Positions 34,543-44,027 are shown, counted from the first letter of the stretch. The stretch: DNA of 64,000 bases from CAZLMW01 sp964560875 (GCA_964560875.1 CAZLMW010000008.1:1-64000); one strand, 5' to 3'. A program made the numbers and translations. The notes: a model not told the origin generated them from the sequence alone.

Positions 34543-36231
34543 ATGTCCGACACCTCAACCGCCTCGGCGTCCGCCGCCGGAACCATGATTCCCGCCCCCA
34601 ACCACGACGTCATCAACCAAGCGCGCCCGCTGGTCGACTTCAACCCGTATGACGGCGACAACGCCTTGCGCGACGCGATCGTGCGAGAGAACGCCGCGTG
34701 GGCCGAAGACGAGCTGAGTTCGCTTGGCGCGCACGTCGGAACGGAACGCTTCATCGAGCTGGGCGAGCTCGCCAACGTCCATCAGCCAAAGCTGCACGCG
34801 TTTGACCGCTACGGGCATCGCATCAATGAAGTGCGCTTTCATCCGGCGTACCACGAGCTCATGGCGACATCGATCCGCCATGGGCTGCACAGCCAGCCCT
34901 GGACAGACGACCGGCCCGGTTCATGGGTCGCCCGGCTCGCCAAATGCTACCTGGTGACGCAGGTCGAGCAAGGGCATGGGTGCCCGATCACGATGACTTT
35001 CGCCTCGATTCCGGCGCTGCGTTGGCAGCCGGAATTGCACGACCAATGGTTCGGCAAGATCACGTCCCGCGAATACGACCCCCGCAACGTGCCCGCCGAC
35101 CAGAAGTCCGGCGTCACGGTCGGCATGTTCATGACCGAGAAACAGGGCGGCAGCGACGTGCGGGCGAACACGACCCGGGCGATCCGCGATGGAGACGGTT
35201 GGCGCCTGGTGGGGCACAAGTGGTTCTGCTCGGCGCCGATGTGCGACGTCTTCCTGACGCTGGCGCACACCGACAAGGGCCTTTCGTGCTTCCTGTTACC
35301 GCGCTGGCAACCCGACGGCACGCGCAACCGGTTCGCCATTCAGCGGCTCAAGGACAAGCTCGGCAACAAATCGAACGCGTCCAGCGAGATCGAATACAAC
35401 GGCGCCTGGGCACAGCTTGTCGGCGAAGAAGGCCGGGGTGTGCGCACGATCATCGAAATGGTCGCCCACACGCGCCTCGACTGCGTGATGGGATCGGCGG
35501 CCGTGATGCGGGCCGCGGTCGCCCAGGCGTACTGGCACGCGGCGCACCGCAAGGCGTTTGGCAAGCGGCTCATCGAACAGCCGCTGATGCGCAACCTGCT
35601 GGCCGACCTCGCGCTGGAGGTTGAGGCATCCCTGGCCATCGCCCTGCGCCTGGGACGGGCCTACGACGAAGGGAAGAACGACGAGCACTCGGCCGCCCTT
35701 GCGCGAATCGCCACACCCGCCAGCAAGTACCACGTGTGCAAACGCGCGACGAACCTCGTCTACGAAGCGCTCGAGGTGCATGGCGGCAACGGTTTTGTGG
35801 AGGAGGCACCTATGGCGCGGCTCTTCCGCGAGGCGCCTCTGAACTCCGTTTGGGAGGGCAGTGGCAACGTGATGTGCCTCGATGTGCTGCGCGCGATGAT
35901 GCGCGAGCCGGCAGCGGTGGAGGCGCTCGGTGTCGAAATGAATCGAACGATCGGTTCAGACAAAAGGTACGACAACTTCGTCACGAAGCTGTTCGCCGAC
36001 CTGCGCGACGGGTCCAACATGGAGATGCGTGCCCGAGACCTGGTCGAGCGGATCGCCGTAGCGCTCCAGGCTTCGGTGCTGATGCAGGGCTCGTCTGAAG
36101 CGGTCGCCGATCTGTTCATCGCGAGCCGACTCGACGGCAATCATGGGCGCCACTACGGCACCCTGCCCGTCTCGAGCGGGATCGATGAAATCGTGGAGCG
36201 CGCCATGCCCGCCGCGGTGGCAGCGAGCTGA
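34543..36231 (+). CDS. aidB: AidB family acyl-CoA dehydrogenase-like protein
   Basis: 562 residues. It follows E. coli AidB closely throughout: NPYDGDNALRDAIVRE, ELGELANVHQPKLHAFD, RFHPAYHELM, CPITMTFASIPAL, GMFMTEKQGGSDVRANTTRA, VGHKWFCSAPMCD, LKDKLGNKSNASSEIEYN and NSVWEGSGNVMCLDVLRAM. AidB is an FAD- and DNA-binding protein of the adaptive response to alkylating agents; its physiological reaction is unsettled. GGAGAG precedes the ATG. The RpiB-like gene follows after 9 bp and is likely co-transcribed. The name rests on family similarity; a role in alkylation response here is inference. Confidence 0.9.
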   Translation: MSDTSTASASAAGTMIPAPNHDVINQARPLVDFNPYDGDNALRDAIVRENAAWAEDELSSLGAHVGTERFIELGELANVHQPKLHAFDRYGHRINEVRFHPAYHELMATSIRHGLHSQPWTDDRPGSWVARLAKCYLVTQVEQGHGCPITMTFASIPALRWQPELHDQWFGKITSREYDPRNVPADQKSGVTVGMFMTEKQGGSDVRANTTRAIRDGDGWRLVGHKWFCSAPMCDVFLTLAHTDKGLSCFLLPRWQPDGTRNRFAIQRLKDKLGNKSNASSEIEYNGAWAQLVGEEGRGVRTIIEMVAHTRLDCVMGSAAVMRAAVAQAYWHAAHRKAFGKRLIEQPLMRNLLADLALEVEASLAIALRLGRAYDEGKNDEHSAALARIATPASKYHVCKRATNLVYEALEVHGGNGFVEEAPMARLFREAPLNSVWEGSGNVMCLDVLRAMMREPAAVEALGVEMNRTIGSDKRYDNFVTKLFADLRDGSNMEMRARDLVERIAVALQASVLMQGSSEAVADLFIASRLDGNHGRHYGTLPVSSGIDEIVERAMPAAVAAS

Positions 36232-36240
36232 GAGCAGATC

Positions 36241-36696
36241 ATGAGAATCGCCGTCAGCGCGGATATGCGCACTTCGTTGGTCGCTCACGTGCTGGACCAG
36301 CTAGCCAAGCGCAACCATGAAGCCGTCTTTTTCGGGCCCGACGAGCCCGGGGGCGAGACCGATTGGCCTGTGGTCACCGAGCAAGCTGCGCGCGCTGTCG
36401 CGAACGGTGACGCAGAAGAGGCGATCGTCATCTGCTGGACGGGGACCGGGGCGAGCATTTGCGCCAACAAGGTGGTCGGAGTCAGGGCCGCGCTGTGCGC
36501 CGACGCCGAGACAGCGCGCGGCGCTCGCAGGTGGAACCACGCCAACGCGTTGGCGCTGTCGATTCGCAAGACAACCAAGGCGCTGGCGACCGAGATTCTC
36601 GACGCTTGGTTCGATGAGCCGTTCACGACCGACGCGTGGAACGAGGCGCAAATCGCGTATGTGAACGCGATGGAGTCAGTGACGCGCGACCCATAG
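36241..36696 (+). CDS. RpiB/LacA/LacB family sugar-phosphate isomerase
   Basis: 151 residues, the normal length for ribose-5-phosphate isomerase B-type enzymes, which interconvert aldose and ketose phosphates. IAVSADMRTSL matches the phosphate-binding N-terminus only in outline. CWTGTGASICANKVVGVRAALC is the family core (normally CGTGxGxSIAANKxxGIRAAL), and RRWNHANALALSIR matches the late HNDxNVLxLGxR segment. The Trp after the active-site Cys and the loss of the usual acidic residue in the last motif suggest altered specificity. Convergent with the next gene, 8 bp apart. Confidence 0.85.
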   Translation: MRIAVSADMRTSLVAHVLDQLAKRNHEAVFFGPDEPGGETDWPVVTEQAARAVANGDAEEAIVICWTGTGASICANKVVGVRAALCADAETARGARRWNHANALALSIRKTTKALATEILDAWFDEPFTTDAWNEAQIAYVNAMESVTRDP

Positions 36697-36704
36697 AGGT
36701 GTCG

Positions 36705-39700
36705 CTACTTGTTGACGGGCACCACGCGGATGTTGTCGACGAAGAGGCCCTTGCCCTTGTTGCCCAGCGACGAGCCGTACAGGCGCAGCTGCAGCGTCCA
36801 CTTCTGGCCCTTGACCTTGGTCAGCGGCACCGTCACGTCCTTGTAGAGCTTCTTGCCGAGCGCGCAGGTGGTCGAACCGCACATGAACGGTTTCATCGTC
36901 CCGTAGTGCAAGTTCGTGCCGAAGCCACCACCAGTCTTCCGGATCCAGTAGTAAGGGTAATCCGACGCGTCCAGGTCGGTGTAGATGTCCATGAGCAGCG
37001 CGGCGTTCACCGGGATGTTGGTGGTGTCGATCGGCGGCGACTGGACGAATACAGCGTTGGTCGTGCGGCAGTACGTGCTGGTCCACGGGTGGCAGTAGTC
37101 GGTGCCGTCGTTGAGGTTGAGCGTGCAACCGTAGTCCTTGAGCTCGGGCACGACGGGGGTTTGGTCGACGTTCCACTTGACCGAGTACTGGGTGTTGGCC
37201 TTCGTCCATCCCTTGGGCCATGCCCCGCACGTGAAGTTCTGGCTCCAGATCGGCTTGGTGCACGCCGGACCACCCTTGCAGTCGCTGTCGTCGCAATCGA
37301 CCTTGTCGTCGGCGTCGTTGTCCTTGCCGTCGGTGCAGATCTCCTGGCATTCCTTGGCGTCCTTGCACTCGGTGTCCTTGCAGTCGATCGCCCCGTCGCC
37401 GTCGTTGTCCTTGCCGTCGGTGCAGATTTCGGGCGTCTCCTGAAGCTTGCTCAGGCGGAAGTTGTCCATGAAGAATCCGGCGCCCTTATTGCCGAGCGTG
37501 TTGGCATAGAAGATGACGCGCAGGCGAATCTTGCCGCCGGCAGCCTTGTCGCTGATGAAGCCGTAGTCCTTGACCGGCACGTTTAGCTTGCTCTTTGGCA
37601 CCTGGTGGAAGCCGAGGTACTGGCCAAACGTCGTACCATTTTCGCGGTAGAGGTAGATGGTCACCCGGTCGGTCGCAGAGTCGATGTCCATGTAGTAGTC
37701 GAAGCTGATCCGGACCTTGCCCTTGATCTTCTCGGCCGACATCCAGGGCGTCCACATCGTCGTGTTCACGGTGCGGCATCCGTTGCCCCAGCTGTGGCAG
37801 TAGTCCTTGCCGTTGTTCGCGTTGACGGTGCAGCCCCAGTCCTTGATGGCCGCGACCTTGGGCGTCTCATCGATGCCCCACTTCACGTTGGACTGGGAGT
37901 TGTTGAATGTCCATCCGGCGGTCTTGCCGCACTCGACGTTCACCTTCGCCGTGGTGCAATCATCCTTGGCTGGCACGCATTGGCCGGCCTTGCACGCGTC
38001 GCCGGTGGTGCACTTCTTGCCGTCCTCACACTTCGTGCCGTCCTTGCCCGCCGCGAATGTGCACGTGCCGGTCTTGGGATCGCAGGAATCGTTGGTGCAT
38101 GTCTGGCCGTCGTCGCACGCCTTGCCGGTGCCGGGTTTGCAGGCGCCGTTCTTGCAGAAGTCGCCGGTCGTGCATTTGCCCACGTCACAGGTCGCCCCGT
38201 TGTTGGCTGAGAAGCCGCACTTGCCGGTGGTCGGGTTGCACATGTCCTTGGTGCAGGTGTTGCCGTCGTCGCACACGGTGACCTTGCCGCCGGCGCACTT
38301 GCCGTCCTTTTGACAGGTCGTGTTCGCGGTGCACTTGCTGTTGTCGTCGCACGGCGTGGGCTTGTCACCGGTCGCCGATGTGTGACGGCACTTGCCGGAC
38401 TTGGGATCGCAGCTGTCCTTGGTGCAGATGTTCTTGTCATCGCAGTCCTTGGGCGCCGCGCCGCCGCACTTACCGGCCTTGCAGACGCCGTCGCCGGTGC
38501 ACGGGTTGGCGTCGTCGCACTTGCCGTCCTTGCCCGCCCATGCGCACGCGCCGGTCTTGGCGTTGCACACATCGAGCGTGCAGACCTTCCCGTCGTCGCA
38601 CTTGTCGTTCGTGCCGCCGCCGCAGACGCCTTTGACGCAGGTCTCACCGGTGGTGCAGGGGTTTGCATCGCTGCAGGCGCCGTCGAAAGCCGTGTTGGTG
38701 CAGCCCTTCTTCGCGTCGCACGAGGCCTTGGTGCACTTGTTGCCGTCGCCACAAGCCTTCTCGGGGTCGACCTTCTTGCCGGCTTTGCACGAACCATTGG
38801 CGCAGGCATCGCCGGCTGTGCATTTGTTCCCGTCGTCGCAGGCTCCCGCGGCTGCGGACCAACTGCAGCCGAGCTTCGGATCGCAAGCGTCCTTGGTGCA
38901 TGGGTTGCCGTCATCGCAGTCGACCTTGGCGCCAGGCGCGCACTTACCGGCCTTGCAGGTGGACGCATCGAGGCACTTGGTCCCGTCGCCACACTTTGTC
39001 CCGTCCTTGACCGCGGCGTACTTGCAACCGCCGTTGGCGTCGCTACCGGATGCGCCACCCGCCGCGCAGGTGTCCACGGTGCACGGGTTGTTGTCGTCGC
39101 AGCCCTTGCCGGACCCGAGCTTGCACGTGCCGGCCGCGCACTTGCCCTTGAGGCATTTGTTGTCATCGGAGCAGGGCGCACCGTCGGCGTTCGTCGCTAG
39201 GCAGCCCTGTTTCGGGTCGCAGCTGTCCTTGGTGCAGGCTTTGCCATCGTCACAGAGTTGGGGCTTGCCGGGAGCACATTTGCCGGCTTTGCAGACGTCA
39301 CCTGTTGTGCACTTGTTGCCGTCATCGCACTTGGCTGTGGCCGGCTTGTTGACGCACTTGCCGGTGTCTTTATCGCAGCTGTCGACCGTGCAGTGGTTCT
39401 TGTCGTCGCAGCCCTTCTTCGCGGTCGCCTGGCATTTTCCGTTCTTGCACGCGTCGCCGATGGTGCAGCCGTCGCCGTCGTCGCATTTATCCGTGCTGGC
39501 GAGGAACACACAATTGCCGGTCGCGGCGTCGCACTTGTCCTTGGTGCATTTGTTGCTGTCGTCGCACGTCGTGTGTTTGCCGCCATCACACTTGCCGGCC
39601 TTGCAGATGCCGCCGGTGAAGCACTTGTTCTTCGCGCCGCACTTGGTGCCATCTTTCGCTTTGCCCGCCTGGCAGCCGACCTTCTTATCGCAGCCATTCA

Positions 39701-40541
39701 CGGTGCAGGGGTTGCCATCGTCGCAGTCGAGCTTCGCGCCGCTGGTGCATGAGCCAGCCTTGCAGGTGTCTTTGCCGGTGCACGCGTCGCCGTCACTACA
39801 GGTCGCGCCGTCCTTGAGCGGCATGATCTTGCACTGCCCAGCCAGGCAAACCGCGGTGTTGCACTGGCTGATCTTGACCAGCTTCAGACAGTCCAGGTTC
39901 ACCTTGCACATCGGCTTGGGTCCCGCATCCACGGCGCCGCCGGCGTCCGGTGTGCCGGTGGCTGTATCGCCGCTCGTCGAACCGCTGTCCGCCTCGGTGG
40001 AGCCGGAGTCAGCCGTCTGACCCGCGTCGGGGGTCGTGCCAGCATCCGGCGTCGACGAACCGGTATCCGCGGTCCCGCCAGCGTCGGGCGTAACCGAGCC
40101 GGTGTCGGGATCGCCGCTGCCAACGTCCGGAGTCGCGGTCCCTGTGTCGGGGGCCGTTGCGCCAGCGTCCGGCGTGACCGTGCCGGCGTCTGGTGTCGAA
40201 GTACCCGTGTCGGGCGTCGTTGTTCCCGCATCGGGCGTCGTTGTTCCCGTATCAGGTTGGGCTGAACCGGTGTCAGGCGCCGCTGTGCCCGCGTCTGGGG
40301 TGGTCGAACCCGTATCGGGATCCGTCGCACCGGCATCCTTGGGCCCTGTGCTCGTGTCGTCACCGACGTTGCCCGTATCGACCTGGCCGCTGTCTCCGGC
40401 TGAATCCTCATCGGCCGAAGGCGGACCTTCCAACGTCTGGTCTTGGCCGCACGCCGCGGTCAACGACAGCAGGGCGAATGTGAAGCCAAGCGCGACCAGG
40501 CGGCCGCCAGCTATCTGGCTCTTCGTGGTGTGCACAAGCAT
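36705..40541 (-). CDS. Cysteine-rich lipoprotein with two C-terminal jellyroll-like domains
   Basis: 1278 residues, predicted surface lipoprotein: the signal sequence ends in LTAAC (start 40541, GGGAG 5 nt upstream). About 27-212 is a (S/T)xPDTGTxTPDAG linker. About 214-854 consists of repeated CDDGNxCTxDxC modules of the same type as in the giant lipoprotein at 3.9-13.1 kb. The C-terminus holds two homologous beta-sandwich domains (about 855-1034 and 1094-1278). Both contain WGIDETP/WNVDQTP, GCTxNxNxGxDYCHxW, CRTxN and a closing NKGxGxFxDNxR motif, and they are separated by two calcium-binding-type repeats (EICTDGKDNDGDG, EICTDGKDNDADD). These sandwiches resemble MAM or carbohydrate-binding jellyrolls. 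Likely adhesion or glycan contact, by inference. Confidence 0.85.
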   Translation of the reverse strand: MLVHTTKSQIAGGRLVALGFTFALLSLTAACGQDQTLEGPPSADEDSAGDSGQVDTGNVGDDTSTGPKDAGATDPDTGSTTPDAGTAAPDTGSAQPDTGTTTPDAGTTTPDTGTSTPDAGTVTPDAGATAPDTGTATPDVGSGDPDTGSVTPDAGGTADTGSSTPDAGTTPDAGQTADSGSTEADSGSTSGDTATGTPDAGGAVDAGPKPMCKVNLDCLKLVKISQCNTAVCLAGQCKIMPLKDGATCSDGDACTGKDTCKAGSCTSGAKLDCDDGNPCTVNGCDKKVGCQAGKAKDGTKCGAKNKCFTGGICKAGKCDGGKHTTCDDSNKCTKDKCDAATGNCVFLASTDKCDDGDGCTIGDACKNGKCQATAKKGCDDKNHCTVDSCDKDTGKCVNKPATAKCDDGNKCTTGDVCKAGKCAPGKPQLCDDGKACTKDSCDPKQGCLATNADGAPCSDDNKCLKGKCAAGTCKLGSGKGCDDNNPCTVDTCAAGGASGSDANGGCKYAAVKDGTKCGDGTKCLDASTCKAGKCAPGAKVDCDDGNPCTKDACDPKLGCSWSAAAGACDDGNKCTAGDACANGSCKAGKKVDPEKACGDGNKCTKASCDAKKGCTNTAFDGACSDANPCTTGETCVKGVCGGGTNDKCDDGKVCTLDVCNAKTGACAWAGKDGKCDDANPCTGDGVCKAGKCGGAAPKDCDDKNICTKDSCDPKSGKCRHTSATGDKPTPCDDNSKCTANTTCQKDGKCAGGKVTVCDDGNTCTKDMCNPTTGKCGFSANNGATCDVGKCTTGDFCKNGACKPGTGKACDDGQTCTNDSCDPKTGTCTFAAGKDGTKCEDGKKCTTGDACKAGQCVPAKDDCTTAKVNVECGKTAGWTFNNSQSNVKWGIDETPKVAAIKDWGCTVNANNGKDYCHSWGNGCRTVNTTMWTPWMSAEKIKGKVRISFDYYMDIDSATDRVTIYLYRENGTTFGQYLGFHQVPKSKLNVPVKDYGFISDKAAGGKIRLRVIFYANTLGNKGAGFFMDNFRLSKLQETPEICTDGKDNDGDGAIDCKDTECKDAKECQEICTDGKDNDADDKVDCDDSDCKGGPACTKPIWSQNFTCGAWPKGWTKANTQYSVKWNVDQTPVVPELKDYGCTLNLNDGTDYCHPWTSTYCRTTNAVFVQSPPIDTTNIPVNAALLMDIYTDLDASDYPYYWIRKTGGGFGTNLHYGTMKPFMCGSTTCALGKKLYKDVTVPLTKVKGQKWTLQLRLYGSSLGNKGKGLFVDNIRVVPVNK

Positions 40542-40885
40542 CGTGGCTCCCGTTTCGGGCTCGCGGATACAGATTTCCTTTTGCCGCGCGCACGGCAGGC
40601 AGCATCCGGGCGACACAGGGCTCGGTCAAATTAGGTTGTGTGTCGAATTATGCGACGGTGGCTCGTGGCCCAATCGCGCGCTTTTTCAACGGGCGGACAA
40701 TGTCGATTAACCGGCATCTTTCCATGTTGTTAGAAGCACTGGTATGATGGCATGATCATATTATCACTTGACCGAACAAGCGAGCAAGATCGCGGTTGGT
40801 CGCGGTGGCGCCAGCCGTCGTCAAATAGAAAAAACTGAACGGTGTTTGAATTTAGATGGCGTGTGCGTCTGGCCGAACCAAAGGG
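40542..40885. other. Intergenic region with AT-rich segment
   Basis: 344 bp without a credible gene between the FHA protein gene and the cysteine-rich lipoprotein, both leftward. About 40715-40790 is distinctly AT-rich for this window and contains the palindrome ATGATCAT and TAATAT-like hexamers. It is the natural place for the lipoprotein promoter, but I cannot pick a convincing -35/-10 pair. Confidence 0.5.
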
Positions 40886-42184
40886 TCAAGCGTCCACTTC
40901 GCGAAACATGCGGATCAACTCGGTCTGCGAGTACCCGAGTGCGACCGCCATCTCTTTGACGCCGCCGTGCACTGCGAGCAGGTGGCAGAGCTGGACCGCG
41001 GTGTAGGACGGGCGCACCGGGGCGTTATTCGTGAGCTTGCGCAGCCCGCCCTGACTCCTGCCATGCAGGCTGTCTTTCACGTCGCGAATGAGCGACGCGG
41101 GCAGATCATCGACCTTGCAGCCGTCCGCGCCCATCGTGCGGCTGAGCGGTGTCAGGATCGTCTTCAGTTCCTCGAGGTTTCCCGGCCATGCGTAGTGCAG
41201 CAGCATCTCGGCCGCGTCGGCGTCGAGCGCGCTGCCCCAGGTCGAGGCGTAGCGGTTGTCACCAAGCGGGGCGACGACGTCCGCGAGAGCGACCACGTCC
41301 ATCTTGCGCAAGGCCAGCGGCTGGAGCTCGATATGGTGCTCGCTGAGCAGCTCGGCGAGGCGCAGGTCGAATTGGCCGGCGTCGGCGAGCTCCATCAAAG
41401 AGCGCTCGGCAAGCGCGACGATCCGCACATCGTAGTCGTACATCCGGTCCGGATCGCCGAGCAGTCGACGGATGGCGATCTGCAGGCTCTCTGCCATCCG
41501 GTCGCAGCGGCCAAGGATGAGCGTGCCGCCACTTGACTGCTCGATCAGTCCATTGCCGTGGCGGCCACCGCCGAACAGCATGTCGAACGCCTCGTCTCCG
41601 GCCGAATCTTCCATGCGAACGGCGACTTTCGTACCGGTCCGACCACTTTGGCGATGGATCTCACGGGCCAGTTTGCCCTTGCCAGCACCGTCGGCGCCGG
41701 AGACGAGAATCGTCACACCGCTGCGCGCCAAGGTGGTGGTTTGTTCGCGCAGCTGCCGCGCCGCTTCCGAGGCGCCTGGAATGCCCGGAATCGACCCGAT
41801 GAAGGCCGACGCGCGCCCGAGGTCGTGCTCGACCACCGCGACGGTGTTGCCGATCCGAAGAACTGCGCCATGTCGGAGCGGCTGGCGATGCACGCGCTTG
41901 CCACGGATCCAGGTACCGTTGGAGCTCTGCAGGTCCTCAACGGCGATGTCCTCGGATTGAATGTCGACGTGCAGCGTGGCGTGGCGTCGGGACAGGCGTT
42001 GATCGTCGATCGTTACCGCACGAGGGCCATTGCCCGCCGAGCGCCCGACACAGGTTTCGCCGCCGCCCAGCTCGACGACACGGCCGCAGGACAGCTTGTC
42101 CGGCGACGCAATCACATGAAGACGCCACTGCTTGGTGGCTTCGAAAGCGTCTCGCCCCAGCGTTGCACGAATCGTGTTGGTCAT
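40886..42184 (-). CDS. FHA domain protein with degenerate sigma-54-activator-type AAA+ domain
   Basis: 432 residues. An N-terminal FHA domain (about 30-120; CVGRSAGNG, SRRHATLHV, SSNGTWIRGKRV) should bind phosphothreonine. It is followed by a domain built like an NtrC-class AAA+ module. Key positions are altered: the Walker A loop reads SGADGAGKGKLARE, the GAFTGA loop that contacts sigma-54 is missing, and Walker B reads GGTLILGRC where LDE is expected. It ends in a Fis-like helix-turn-helix (VHGGVKEMAVALGYSQTELIRMF). It therefore looks like a DNA-binding regulator switched by a kinase but unable to remodel sigma-54 polymerase. Start at 42184; the longer frame lacks support. Confidence 0.85.
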   Translation of the reverse strand: MTNTIRATLGRDAFEATKQWRLHVIASPDKLSCGRVVELGGGETCVGRSAGNGPRAVTIDDQRLSRRHATLHVDIQSEDIAVEDLQSSNGTWIRGKRVHRQPLRHGAVLRIGNTVAVVEHDLGRASAFIGSIPGIPGASEAARQLREQTTTLARSGVTILVSGADGAGKGKLAREIHRQSGRTGTKVAVRMEDSAGDEAFDMLFGGGRHGNGLIEQSSGGTLILGRCDRMAESLQIAIRRLLGDPDRMYDYDVRIVALAERSLMELADAGQFDLRLAELLSEHHIELQPLALRKMDVVALADVVAPLGDNRYASTWGSALDADAAEMLLHYAWPGNLEELKTILTPLSRTMGADGCKVDDLPASLIRDVKDSLHGRSQGGLRKLTNNAPVRPSYTAVQLCHLLAVHGGVKEMAVALGYSQTELIRMFREVDA

Positions 42185-42461
42185 GGCTGCGGCAGAGGCT
42201 AGCAGACTGCGACGAAATGGGAACAACCGCTCAGCAGGCCCTCGATCGGGGCACGGATGAGACGCTGCGCGGCCCAGCGTTGTGGTCGAACTTGCAGTGC
42301 CCGTCATGGCGCGCGAAACCGTCCGGGTGTCGCAGGTGCGACAACGAAACACAACCAGTCCTGCTGCTCGGTGTTGGTCGCCTGCTGTGCACTGGCGATC
42401 GCGGGGGCTGCAGGCGGTCACCGGCGGGTTGGAACCGAAGCTCTGACGCCGAGCCAGCGAC

Positions 42462-43007
42462 CTATTCGTATTTGGGGCGCAGCTTCTTGGGCAGCTGCAG
42501 CTTCACGTTGATGGAGATGGTCTTGCCTTTGACGAGCGTGATCGGGTCGCTGATCCACGGCAACCAACTGTCGTCCACGGCGTCGACGTAGAATTTCCAG
42601 TGGCCCGGGTGCAGGTCGGTCACGTAGCGGCCGTTCTCGTTGGGGTTGAACTCCTTGACGTCTTTGCGGTCGGTCGGCCGGTAGCCCTCTTCATGCAAGC
42701 GCTCGATGAGTTCGACCGCTGTAAACCGGAACTGCGACGCCATGTAGGACGGTCGTCCCTCGATCGCTTTACCCTGGCCGTTTAGCGCCATGCGAACGCG
42801 CGCCATGCCCTCGGTCGGCGGCTCGTTCCACATCCTGTCGAAGTAATCGATGTCGTCGAGGTGCGGCGGTGGCTGTTCCTTCTTCTTCTTCTTCTTGGCC
42901 TTGCGTGTGTGCGCGGTCTTGAAGGGTTTGGGCTTCTTCTCTTCGCACCCGACGAGCCCGGCGGCGAGCAGAGTGGCGGCGATAGCGATGGCAATGTGGC
43001 GGATCAT
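42462..43007 (-). CDS. Small lipoprotein, function unknown
   Basis: 181 residues. The start at 43007 gives a typical signal (IAIAIAATLLAAGLVGC) with lipobox LVGC. A very basic stretch follows (RKAKKKKKKE), then a soluble domain without a recognised family; its end (GHWKFYVDAVDDSWLPWISDP) looks like a beta-sandwich strand pattern. There is no strong ribosome site. It lies 277 bp upstream of the FHA gene in the same direction, and diverges from the TetR gene with 378 bp between starts. Confidence 0.75.
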   Translation of the reverse strand: MIRHIAIAIAATLLAAGLVGCEEKKPKPFKTAHTRKAKKKKKKEQPPPHLDDIDYFDRMWNEPPTEGMARVRMALNGQGKAIEGRPSYMASQFRFTAVELIERLHEEGYRPTDRKDVKEFNPNENGRYVTDLHPGHWKFYVDAVDDSWLPWISDPITLVKGKTISINVKLQLPKKLRPKYE

Positions 43008-43318
43008 GTCGCCATGTTTGGGCTCGGCTTGCGCGAGGTCAACCCAGGGGTCGGGATGCTCGCCGCCAGCCGCCAGCGATGGACTTTGAGATCCCTGGCG
43101 TGGTGGCAGACGTGGAGCTTGCGGTGCGCGAATCGTGTGGTCGCTGCTTTCATGGTCGCCTCCTCGGCGCCGGATGAGCGGCGCCCTCACCCCGAGAGGG
43201 CCGCCGATCAGCCGGCGTTGAGGAGGCTCGAGGAGCGAGGGGGTGCTCGGGTTCGCGTTCGGGTGCTGATGCCCGCGGGGCGCTCGTCGGCGGGCGTCAG
43301 CTCACGAAACTACGACAC

Positions 43319-43340
43319 AAACAGTCACCCTTGACTGTTT
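43319..43340. promoter_or_regulatory. Palindromic operator 1 upstream of the tetR-type gene
   Basis: AAACAGTCA and TGACTGTTT form a perfect 9-bp inverted repeat with a 4-nt spacer. It lies 46 nt before the TetR start and is the strongest palindrome in this intergenic region, so it is a likely autoregulatory site. Confidence 0.65.
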
Positions 43341-43355
43341 TGCTGGAAGCTCCTA

Positions 43356-43375
43356 AACCGTCAACTCTGACTGTT
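43356..43375. promoter_or_regulatory. Palindromic operator 2 upstream of the tetR-type gene
   Basis: AACCGTCA and TGACTGTT, 8-bp arms with one mismatch and the same 4-nt spacer as box 1. Its centre is 36 bp from that of box 1, and it ends 10 nt before the TetR start codon. Confidence 0.6.
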
Positions 43376-43385
43376 CAGGCAAGAC

Positions 43386-44027
43386 ATGGCAACGGCACAA
43401 CCACAACGCAAACGACAAGCTCGAGCCGAAGCGACGCGGACCCGGTTGTTGGATGCGACGCTCGCGGTTCTCACGGAGCGCGGCTACGCGGGTACAACAA
43501 CGACAGCTGTTTGCCGGAGAGCGTCGTGTTCGCGCGGCCAGTTGCTGCATCACTTCCCGAGTCGAGAGAGCCTCCTCGTCGCCGCCTTGTTTCGGGTGCT
43601 ATCCGACCGCGTGGAAGGGTTTGTCGGCGCGGTGCAGGGCCCGATGGCCCCGGAGACTTTCATTCGCACGCTGTGGGCGCAGTGGCAGGGCGACGCATAC
43701 GTGGCGTGGCTGGAGTTGGCGGTTGCTTCGCGAACAAATCCCGCGTTGCGCGAACCGCTCCAGGACGCGATGCAGGGCTTTGACCGGCTCATCACGGACG
43801 CCTTCGACGCGCTCGTGCCGTCCACGACGCTGTCCGCGCCGCTGCGAGAACAGGCGCCATTGCTGCTGTTCGCGATGTTCAACGGCCTGGCGGTGGCGCG
43901 GATCTATGAGCCCGAAGGCCGATCCGAGCCTCGCATCGAGTCCATCTCCGCGGTGGTGAACGCTGTGATCCCAAATAACGTTGGCGTCAAGACCGCTTCG
44001 CACCCGCACAGGCAACGAAATGACTGA
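43386..44027 (+). CDS. TetR/AcrR family transcriptional regulator
   Basis: 213 residues. The N-terminal helix-turn-helix is typical: RTRLLDATLAVLTERGYAGTTTTAVCRRA, then SRGQLLHHFPSRESLLVAAL, with the RxxLLHHF...K/RxxL recognition pattern (fragments quoted separately: GYAGTTTTAVCRRA; SRGQLLHHF). The C-terminal ligand domain is helical and not assignable. Its stop overlaps the start of the hydroxylase gene by eight bases, so it very likely controls that gene and itself through the two palindromes just upstream. Confidence 0.9.
   Translation: MATAQPQRKRQARAEATRTRLLDATLAVLTERGYAGTTTTAVCRRASCSRGQLLHHFPSRESLLVAALFRVLSDRVEGFVGAVQGPMAPETFIRTLWAQWQGDAYVAWLELAVASRTNPALREPLQDAMQGFDRLITDAFDALVPSTTLSAPLREQAPLLLFAMFNGLAVARIYEPEGRSEPRIESISAVVNAVIPNNVGVKTASHPHRQRND

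Noticed and set aside
40542..40885. Small plus-strand frames in the AT-rich intergenic region
   Set aside because: They run into the antisense of the FHA gene and show no start signal or conserved features.
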